NCBI RefSeq assembly: GCF_000611645.1 | Contig: NW_014013110.1 | Span: 1 to 10,873, forward strand | Direction: 5' to 3' | Origin: Monoraphidium neglectum | Taxonomy: Eukaryota; Chlorophyta; Chlorophyceae; Sphaeropleales; Selenastraceae | DNA length: 10,873 bases | Shown here: positions 1-8,400 of the stretch, one piece after another | Layout of the letters: each line of letters begins with the position of its first letter | Position numbering within the stretch: position 1 is the stretch's first letter | Position numbers and translations under genes: made by a program | The notes under the pieces: model-generated | What the model was told of the DNA's origin: nothing | The model's input: the letters and a program-made list of their open reading frames with translations, nothing else | The model's database searches: none

Positions 1-4
<4 letters not shown>

Positions 5-80
<76 letters not shown>

Positions 81-94
81 CGCAAACACACACA
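5..94. repeat. (CA)n microsatellite, intron after exon 12 of the nucleotidase gene
   Basis: An uninterrupted CA run covers 5-64, followed by a slightly imperfect extension with CAAACA interruptions to about 94. It lies inside the intron that begins at 138 on the minus strand, where it reads as a TG run. Confidence 0.97.
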
Positions 95-138
95 TGCTTG
101 CATCCGCCACCCATGCCTCCCTCCTGGGGCCACCCCAC

Positions 139-884
139 CTTTGTAGCGCCGCTCTCGCTCCAGCGGCTGCCCAGACACCGCCACGCTGCCCTCAACCACG
201 CGGCTGCCGGGGGACTGGGCTGGGTCAAATGAGAACTTGATGCCGGACACCTGGCGCAGCGGAGTGTTCATGAGTACAGGATGGAAGGGTTTGTCGAGAG
301 ATCATGCGGCGCTGATGCGGCGGGGCGCGTTAGAGACTGCCAGCCCCGATGCCTGGCTTTTCAATCGGCGTCGTGAGGCGTCCGACCAAAGCAGCGCGCG
401 GCTGCAGGTGCGAGCGCCGTACGCATGGGAGCCGAGCGGCCACGAGTCGCGGACACCACTGCACACGGCCGGAGTGCAAGCGCGTAGGGCTCATGCAGCC
501 TGCTGAGATGCAGGCGAGCTCGCGCCTGCAGGAAACGGCCCTCCAGCGCCGGCCACTGCGACACGCCGTTCTCCAGGGCGGCGAGCAGCTCAGCGCCCGT
601 GGGTTCGATCTGAGTGCGCCGTGCGAGGATTTGTTTTGGCGGGGGGGGGGGGGTATGATCAGCAGCACACGCTCAACGCGTCAGTGGGTGCAGCCGGGCA
701 GGAGTGAAGGGATGGTGGCAGTGCTGGCAGCAGGGAGGGCTCGGAGGGGGATGCATTGTGAGCTGCTGCTCTGTGCGTTCCCCTTCACCTCAGAAACCAA
801 TCAACGCAGCCCCATCTTACATGACAACACACACAACATGCACGCACGCACACAAACGCACGGACTCGCATGCACAAACACGCG

Positions 885-940
<56 letters not shown>

Positions 941-2062
941 TACGCATGTGTGTGTGTGTGTGCGCGCGCGTGCATGCGCGGCCATGCATATGTGCAATCG
1001 AGCCTCCTCACCACAACAGTGTCGTCCATCATGGGCAGTATGCTGACCAGATCACGGAACGTCAGATCACCCACGGGATGGACGGTGTCAGATCTACAAG
1101 CCAGATGCATTATAAGGGCAGCGGCCAACAAGTGAGCGAGAAGATCGCCCAACACAGAGCCAGAGGGACGGGTTCTAGATGCAAGCGCGGCGTCCTCGTG
1201 AGAGCAGCGCCCGCCGTGCCATGCGGCGGAGCTGCCTCCTGCACACTCGGCTCGTAGACAATCACCCTGCACCGCTGCGTCACCCTCACGGGCCGCCAGC
1301 CATATCAGCACGCAGGCGGCGCGCAGGGCCGCCCCCCTTTACGATCCGCCACCAATCAGCAGCCACCTCCAAACAAATGATCAATCATAAACCATCAAAA
1401 TCAACCGCAATGATTTAGAATCGAGGTCGCACCTGAAGGTGCCGCCGTTGAGGATCGCCACATCAGCGCTGCAGGCGCGCCGCAGCACGTCGCAGAAGAA
1501 GTTTCCCAGGTTCGACTCAGCCCGCCGCACCTGCCAGGGGCGGGAGGGCGAGGAGAGTGAGAAACACACGGAGGGACGCTTGCTGCTGCGTCGGGACTTG
1601 TGCAGGCGTTTGTGTGCCCCGAGGCTCGCCACCAGGCGAGGGTACCAGCGAGCGGGCAAGTTTTGAGGCAGGCGGCGGGGTACGCCGTTGCATGCGCCCA
1701 CAAATTGCGCGCACATCCATCTGCAAGCCCCGTTTCAGTGCACATCAGTCCCCAGCATCAAGCAGCTGCGCGTGCATCATGCGGCAAAAGGGCCCAGTGC
1801 CCACCGTGGCGAAACGCCCGTCCAGGTCCACTGCTGTGTGCCCAATCGCAACATCCATTTTCGACCCCATCAGCGCCGCAAACTCCTCCACCACCGCGGC
1901 CGTCTCAGGGTCCTCCGGCGCCGACGAGCCCACCTCCACCCGCTCTACTTCCACGTCGGGCCGCGGCCTCGCCGACTTTTGCTGCTGCTCCTGCCGCTGC
2001 TGCTCTTGCTGCTTCTCCTGTTGCTGCTCCGGCTCCTGCTTCGGACCCTGGTCTCGCTGTTG

Positions 2063-2114
<52 letters not shown>

Positions 2115-4979
2115 CCTTTGACGCCCTCAGGGGTCCCATTCTGGATTAATGTGCCGCCGCCGCCGCCGCCGCCGTCCCCTGAGCGCGGCGGCAGCGTGAC
2201 TGTGACGATGCTGAGCTCCCGGAAGTCTGTCCCGCTCTTCACCACGGGCGTGCCGTGCGGCTGCGGCCTCTTGACGCCGTAGAAGTGGTCGTGGCCTCTG
2301 GGATTTGGGTTTGGTGGAGGCGGTGTTGTTGAGGGTGCGGAAATTGGGCGCAAGAGAGGGGGGTGCGAAGGCATCCATGTGTGTGTGTGTGTGTATGTGT
2401 GTGTGTGAGGGTAAGTGTGAGGCGCAACACACACACACACACACACACACATACACAAACAAGATTAATGCACACACGCCGACCCACCCACGACAGCCCA
2501 AATGTCATCGACCTTAAGATCATGTGAAGCCAACAACATTACAACATGGATGGTCAACCTATCTATTACCAGGCAGCCGCTCAGCACACTACGGTGATCT
2601 CATGCACCCGAACGCCGTGCACACGCACTCCCCGCCCTCACCCCTCGCTCCGGCCGATGCCTCGTCTTCCAACCAGGCGCATACCACTTCACTCGCCCGG
2701 TGCTCTGACCCCAGGCCACCCCGCATCCCACCCCCCAAAAAAACCCATCACCCACCCCAGCACCAGGTCGATGCCCTCCACCTCCTCAGCCAGCCGCATG
2801 TCGTTCGGCTCCCGCATGTGGGTCAGCGCCACTACCAGGTCGACACCCTGGCCCTCCCGCAGCTCGGCCGCCAGGCGGCGGCCCTCAGAGACAAAGTCGA
2901 TGTAGGTGATGTCATCTTCCTCCACACACGGGAGGGTGTCGACCCTGGTTGAGTGATTGGTGGGTTGGTGGGTCTGTCACGGGAGGCTTTTTTCAGGGGT
3001 TTGGTGGGGGGGTGCCGAATGTCGGGTGGGGCCGAGCGGAGGATGGGGAGCACACGCACAGGGGTTGTGTCATGGCTGCAGGGCTGCGGCGCGTGTGGTG
3101 AGAGGCAAGGGCGGGGTTGTGACGCTTTGCTGACTAACAGCGATGAAGCAGGCTGCAGGCTGCTCGCCCTCGGCCGCCGCCAGTCGCGGGTGGGCCCCCG
3201 CAATGAAGAAACAAACCCATTTGCCAGATTATGTGTCGTCCCCTGACCCACCAGTCCTGCTCAGCCAGTCCAATGAGCCCCACCCTCACTCCCGCGTGTT
3301 CAATGACAAGAGTGGCTTGGCAGCCGCCCAGCGGCAGGCCTGCGAGCGCACGTGTAAGCATGTTTATATTTGTGTGTGCGTGGTGGAGGCGGGGAGCGAC
3401 AAATGAGAGCGCGTGTGTGCATTGTGTGTGCGCATGCCATATGCCAGAGTGTGCGCACGTGTATGTGCAAGTGCCGGGTCGTGGCAGTGTCACAATGGTG
3501 CCCCAGATACGCGAGTGCCGCCAGGCCGGTTGCAACTGCTATGCATCATTGCGAGAGCAGTACTGGCTCTGCCGAGCCCTCCAATGCGACCGCACCCGTG
3601 CGGGCGTCCAGGACGTTGGCAATGAGCCAGGGGAAGTTGCAGGCCTCGCGCAGGGCCAGAAAATTGTCCAGACCATAGTCTGGGGGTGTTGGATTCAAGG
3701 GAGGCGTCACGGGGATGGCGTCGCTTATGCAGCTCGCTTGCACAGGCGCAGCTGTGGCGTTACAGTCTGTATTGAAAAATTGCCTGCCTATCCCATCACG
3801 GGACGGCAGCCACGCGCACCAACAAGGTGTGCATGACAACCTTTGCGGCACCAAGCAAGCTATGCTGCAGGAGCAAGGATATGTGCGCAGGGCGTTTGTG
3901 GCTCGCCTATGTCGTGGTTTCCAAGGCAGGCCGCAGCGACACCCGCCGCGTTCAGCACTGGCACCTGGTGAGAAGGGTGCGGCACGGAGGATCCCATGGC
4001 GGCACGGAGGATCAGCATCCAGGTAGGCGAGTGTCCAGGGTCCGATGGGCAAGTGCACCGCGCGCAGCCAGGGCATGTGCCCGCTGATCAGGGATGAGTG
4101 TCGTGGCGTCCACCAAGCTGGTGGGGCACACACCGACCAGCATGTGTGCGATTGCACGCACGGCCAGGCCCGGAAGCATGCTCACACCCACAAAAGCACA
4201 CACCCCTGCGAGACAAGATCAGGCAGGAGGGCACGTGCGCACGTCCGCACGCTCATGTGAGCTCACCCACACGCCGGTGCAGGTTCCCACAAGACCACGC
4301 GCGCAGCACGCGTGCGCTCGCACCATCTGCTTTCCCAGCGTCATGGTTGACATAAGGGAAGGGTTGAACGCGTCCCCAGAGAACAGGACCAGGGGGTCCA
4401 GGTGCGACAGGCTCTTGATCTGATGATGTTGGAGGCAGGCAAACATGTTGAATTGTGTTGTTAGGTGTTGTGTCGTGTTGTGTTGTGTTGTTGGGTATTG
4501 TATTGTATTGTATTGTGTTGTGGGGGTAACTGAAGAGCGGGGGAGTGAGGCAAGTCTACAAATGGCTGGCAAGCACTGGAGCCTAGCTTGGGGAGCAGAC
4601 TGGTTTGAAAGGGCATGCTTGGTGAGAGGGCGGCCCGGCGAGGGTGCTGGCGGTGGGCTTCTGCTGGGCCAAGCTTCATTATGACGCTTGTCCAAGCCAC
4701 ACGCTGAGCGCCTTCCGGGAACTGGCCCTGCTGCTGCGCGCTGCTTGACCTTTGCTACTGCTGCTCCTGATTCTGCTGCTGCGGTTGCTGCTGCTGCTGC
4801 TGCTGCCGCTCGTTGCGGCGAGCAGGTATTTGGGTCATGGCGACACCCAGCGGCTGCGGCCAGCTGCACACGCACCGTTCCAATGAAGCGGGCGGCGCCC
4901 CCGACGGGCTCCCGTGCCGCCGGCTCAATGTTGTAAACATCGTTGAAATGAAGTCTGAGATGCCGTGCGAGCGCGTGCA

Positions 4980-5012
<33 letters not shown>

Positions 5013-5281
5013 GTGTGCGTGTGTGTGCGTGTGTGTGCGTGTGTGTGTGTGTGTGTGTGTGAATGTGTGTACTTTCATGCCCATGCTATCATGTGCGCGT
5101 GGGCGTGTTGGGCATGCAAGTGCTGACCATGCGCGGCATCCGTGCTCATCCTCCTACCACGAAGCACCACCCAGTCCAGAAATGCTGCTGCCTGGCGCCC
5201 GCCAATTGCCGACCAAGCTGGGGAATCTGCATGCAGGACCCTTGACATTGAAATCACTCACATTGTCAACTGCCGCACCAT
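139..5281 (-). CDS. Metallophosphoesterase / 5'-nucleotidase family protein, 12 exons, 3' end beyond window
   Basis: The predicted role is metal-dependent hydrolysis of nucleotide or related phosphate esters. Exons (high to low): 5281-5262, 4954-4876, 4419-4324, 3964-3907, 3679-3596, 3339-3252, 2944-2756, 2297-1805, 1530-1433, 1093-1012, 609-526, 250-139; reading frame is kept across all joins and the last ends in phase 1. The protein starts MVRQLTILHFNDVYNIEP. Metallophosphatase motifs follow in order: D12 in FNDVYN, D49 in LFSGDAFNPS, GNHDIDYG at 80-87, H184 in ALTHMREPND, GGHDHFYG at 205-212. The 5'-nucleotidase C-terminal domain runs from about 350, with ESNLGNFF (374-381), LNGGTFRSD (396-404) and ALENGVSQWPALEGRF. 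A Gly/Gln-rich insert (about 242-313) separates the domains. There is no signal peptide or membrane segment, so it is probably intracellular, unlike secreted or ecto-5'-nucleotidases. The start was chosen because exon 1 ends in AT before GTGAGTG, and AT plus A gives the Ile of the conserved TILHFNDVYN strand; the ATG has a good context (GGCATGG). Two introns use GC donors. The family is secure; the substrate is unknown. Confidence 0.9.
641..653. repeat. Homopolymer of 13 G (poly-C tract on the coding strand)
   Basis: It lies 31 bp upstream of the AG acceptor of exon 11 on the minus strand, where it reads as poly-C and could act as part of the polypyrimidine tract. Confidence 0.9.
881..980. 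repeat. (CA)n followed by (TG)n, self-complementary, nucleotidase intron 10
   Basis: A CGCG-rich stretch leads into a CA run (893-936), then a short spacer, then a TG run (946-962) leading into CGCGCGCG. The right arm is close to the reverse complement of the left arm, so the intron can fold into a long hairpin. It is inside the intron 1011-610. Confidence 0.93.
2057..2113 (-). repeat. Coding CAG/CAA repeat, 19 consecutive Gln
   Basis: Nineteen Gln codons (17 CAG, 2 CAA) in exon 8 of the nucleotidase gene form residues 267-285, followed by a further Gln/Glu-rich stretch to about residue 313. The frame is fixed by conserved sequence on both sides: VVKSGTDFRELS before it and AVDLDGRF after it. 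Confidence 0.93.
2378..2458. repeat. (TG)n and (CA)n inverted pair, nucleotidase intron 7
   Basis: A TG run (2378-2408), with one TATG interruption, is followed after about 20 bp by a CA run ending in a CATACACA interruption. The arms are complementary and could form a stem within intron 2755-2298. Confidence 0.93.
3979..4013. repeat. Short direct repeat, 15 bp at 20-bp period
   Basis: GCGGCACGGAGGATC occurs at 3979-3993 and again at 3999-4013, inside nucleotidase intron 3, just upstream of the acceptor of exon 4 on the minus strand. Confidence 0.85.
4444..4523. repeat. TTGTG/TATTG 5-bp minisatellite, nucleotidase intron 2
   Basis: Tandem five-base units of the TTGTG and TATTG type with variants fill this stretch, close to the acceptor of exon 3 (AG at 4421-4420). 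On the coding strand they read as ACAAC and ACAAT units, low in pyrimidine runs. Confidence 0.85.
4742..4806 (-). repeat. CAG-rich tract in nucleotidase intron 2
   Basis: CAG/CAA triplets are frequent here and would encode poly-Gln or poly-Ala if retained. They are placed in the intron because exon 2 (ending GGAARFIGT) joins directly to exon 3 (IKSLSHLDPLVLFSGD) with the expected family spacing. Confidence 0.75.
4980..5070. repeat. (TG)n microsatellite with periodic CG, nucleotidase intron 1
   Basis: A TG run is interrupted every ten bases by CG in its middle part. It fills much of intron 1 (5261-4955) and ends 26 bp before the exon 2 acceptor on the coding strand. Confidence 0.95.
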
Positions 5282-6970
5282 GCCGGCCAGAGCCTGCGCA
5301 GATGTGGCGCTCGCACACGAAGGAGCTGGCGAGCGCGGCGCTGTGAAAGCAGCTGGTGCGCAGGGTTGCCGTCCGCAGGCTGGCGTCTGCACAGGTCACA
5401 AGGATGACCCAGTCTTATCGACAAAGTCCCTGTAACAGCTGCTCCAGATCGGTGTGAGATCTGTGGATCCACGAAGACTCGAGCTGTGATACGTAGCACT
5501 GTACTCCGAGGACGGCTGCCCTTAATCTATACGTGTTCGAGTGCAATTATGATAATGTCAGATAGTGTACATTGCATGGCTGCACGGCCATGGCTGAGGC
5601 CCGATATGCCCGATGAGTGGACTTGACTGAGCAGTCGCGGTCGCGGCGCGTGCGCGACTTCATGTTTTGCAGAGTGGCCTGCAGGAGCTTGTAGACGGCG
5701 GACAAAGCGCTCATGGGTAAGTGACAGCAGCATATGTTTTGGCTGTTTTGCTCGTCAGCCAGGCCAAAGTTCATCCTCAAAGCCGTTGTGACGTGACCTG
5801 CCGTCGGTCGTAGATGATGGATGCCGCTGCCACCGTCCACCGCACTCCCCACTAGATATGGCCGCGGGATAGGATGGCTCAAGGTCTGTGAGCGTAAACC
5901 AGCGTGCTGATGTTGCGACGGCAGCGGCGTGGCCGCAACGTAATTCTGCTGCAACAGGTAATAAGAGTGTGCAACAATCATTGTTGTTCCGAGGGGACGT
6001 GAAGGCAGCTGTCAAGCACGTGCATGCTCGCGCTGCTGTTTCTGAGCATCGGTGGAATTACCAGCTTGCATACTGTCCACTGGGGAGGGGGAGGGCGGCG
6101 GCAGCAGCAGCAGCAGCATGCCATCATCGGCATGAAACACGCGCAAGGGAATGTAGCAGCCGGCACGCAAGGGATTCGCCGCTTGGCATCTCAAACGTCA
6201 GGCTGACAAGGTCTCAAGGCACGTCTGCGCGCTTCATCGCATCACTAGGGCGCCGCCAGGGTGAATTTCACTTCGGGACGCACATCCTGCTCTTCAGTGC
6301 AGCCCCCTCCTAGTCAGCAAACAGTACTTTCCTCATCTACTGTGCCACCCTGAGGTCTAGTAATAAGTCCTTGCGGCGGCAGTCAAGAGCTGCTGTTGCT
6401 CTTGGCTGCTGCCGAACGGATTTACCTGATGCTAGCAGTACTGACAGGCGAACCCGTGCTGTTGCTGTTGCGGTTGCTCAACTGTGCTGCCGCATACGCT
6501 ACTGGGCTGTATTGCCAGTATTAGTGCTGCATCGATCTCCGGTGAGAATAAGAGTCTATTCAAGTGCATTATCATTGTTATATGCTTGTGAATTATAGAT
6601 CAGGTCGCAGCTCGCGCGGCTTTATTTACTTCCAGCTCGTCGGCGCGCATCCACGGCCGCAAAAGGGCTGCCACTAGTGTGTATGTGTGTTGAGTTGCAG
6701 GTACACTGCGGCGGCGGCTCGCTCGTCGCAGGGGCCCGTGCTGCCTGCACTGCTCAGGTGCAGCAGCACGTACTGTGCCGGTAGCCTCGGCAGTGGCTGA
6801 GCCAATGCAGGCATAGCAGGTGGCTGCTAGAAGTGACTTTTACTGTGCAATGACACCACACCGTTTGAGCCAGGCAATGGCACACGCACGGTGCATCCTG
6901 ACCGCCGGTCAACGGACGCGCACCCGCCCCTCCTGGCATGGGCAGGCCGTCGACAGCAAACAGGTCAACG
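5282..6970. other. Intergenic region between divergent genes
   Basis: This 1.69 kb lies between the start codons of the nucleotidase gene (minus) and the Nudix gene (plus), so it should hold both promoters and 5' UTRs. I see no convincing TATA box, RNA gene or conserved protein. It is more AT-rich near 6540-6640 than the flanking genes and has a short CAG run (about 6101-6118). Open frames here (5981-5547 minus; 5888-6313 plus) have no recognisable family motif and frameshift-like amino-acid content. Upstream non-coding exons of either gene could be hidden here. Confidence 0.6.
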
Positions 6971-8361
6971 ATGGGGTCCGACCTGCTCGCACACTTTGAG
7001 ACGGTGAGGGCATGATCAAGGGTTCACGATGTGTTCAGTCGCACAATCCCTGTTGCAGAAAAGGGCTCGGCTGCTTGCACGCCGTGGCGTGCAAGCAGCC
7101 GGCTTTCCAGCTTGGCAGCACTTGCATGCATGCGTATCGGCATGAATTCAAGCGAACACTCCCAAACATCCATCCACCACCAGCCGCAGCGCCCTTACGC
7201 CGAGCCATCCACCACATGCCTCCCCAAACCAACCAGGGCACCTACCGCCGCAACAACACGTTTCTTGGGGACGAGGAGTACGGCCGCGCGCTGGACTGCT
7301 TCGTGAAGGGTTGCGCAGATGTGCTGATGCAAGACGAAAGCACGGGGCAGGTGGGCAGCATGGCGCGGCGTCGCCGACTGCAGACGTGACAGCACAGATA
7401 TCTGTTGATCGTTGGCTTTTGATGTTACCACTGTTGATTTCCCAATTCGAAGCGGCGTACAACGATTGAGAAGTGTTGTGTGCGCCTCTGAACGTCTGCA
7501 ACCTCCACCCACCCATCAATCCCTGGTCGCAGCTGCTCATCATGCGGCGCATCGTGCATCCCCAGCCTGACTGGTGGTTTGTCGGCGGCCGCATGCGGGT
7601 GCGCGCACCGAGGCACGCATGCCCTCCGTCGCCATACTTGGGGGATCAAGTAAAGTCCGACTTCGATCAACTTCGAACACCCCCCTCTTCCCGTCGCACC
7701 ACTCCTGCAACCTCCACCCTGTTGCCGATTTCCACCTCACGCAAGTGGGTGACGTCGTGCCGCACCTGCATGCCTGGGTTTCGTGTCGTCACCCGGCAGT
7801 GTGAGGTCGCATCCGTCGACGCTGACAGCCACACCCCTGTCTGCCGCCCCAGGCAGGCGACACGCCCGAGGCGGCGGCGCAGAAGAACGTGCTGCGTGAG
7901 ACGGGGCTGCGGTTGCCCCTGGACCGCTTCACACCAGTCTGCACGACGTCCATGCTGTGAGTGCTTCGCCCTCAATGTAGTTCCTGCATGCCCATTATGC
8001 CTGTGCTACTTTGGTTCTAGCACATTGCGAAAGGGTGCTGGCAGTCAGTGGGGCTGCACTGTCTGTGCACCCACTGCAATCATGGCTGGCGCGGCTGCTG
8101 CCAGGGCCAGCAGGGGGCCACATGCAAGAGCACCAAGGGCGCCACGCGCGCTGAGCTGCTCCAACCCCTGCGCTACCGACAGGTGGCAGAAGCGCAAGCA
8201 GGAGCCCGAGGACAACGGCACTGCAGACATCGCGGTGGGGTAGGGAAGGGGTGGCTTGCAGTGCGCGGACGGGTTGCTGCAGCCATGTTGTGAGCAACCA
8301 GTTCCACGGTGTGGACTCCAAAGCTGCAGCGGCTCACGTACAAAGGCGCATACTGGCGCGT

Positions 8362-8400
<39 letters not shown>

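Noticed and set aside
5..94. Possible CRISPR or telomere-like array
   Set aside because: It is a simple dinucleotide repeat with no spacers and not a telomere unit.
785..1000. Open frames of alternating His-Thr or Cys-Val
   Set aside because: Translations of the CA/TG microsatellite inside intron 10.
1557..2282. Plus-strand frames with long Cys, Ala or Leu runs
   Set aside because: Antisense shadows of the exon 8 CAG repeat, whose minus-strand reading carries the conserved nucleotidase motifs.
4219..4873. Long minus-strand open frames through the CAG tract (poly-Ala or poly-Gln)
   Set aside because: They are read-through of intron 2; exon 2 joins exon 3 with exact family spacing.
4876..4980. 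Alternative start at the ATG at 4980 giving MHALARHLRLHFNDVYN in frame with exon 2
   Set aside because: The upstream exon with a GTGAGTG donor restores the better-conserved TILHFNDVYN strand; a start immediately beside a TG microsatellite is less likely, though an internal promoter cannot be excluded.
5547..5714. Small minus-strand frame starting MSALSAVYKLLQATLQNMK
   Set aside because: Codon use looks coding-like at first, but there is no recognisable family, no supported acceptor or promoter, and the end degenerates; not enough to call a gene.
5888..6313. Plus-strand frame of 141 codons in the intergenic region
   Set aside because: No motif, mixed composition with a CAG-derived Ala run; may be chance or UTR.
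7012..7389. Single open frame of 125 codons starting at 7012
   Set aside because: Its first part is intron 1 of the Nudix gene, including the palindrome; only 7237-7350 matches the conserved protein.
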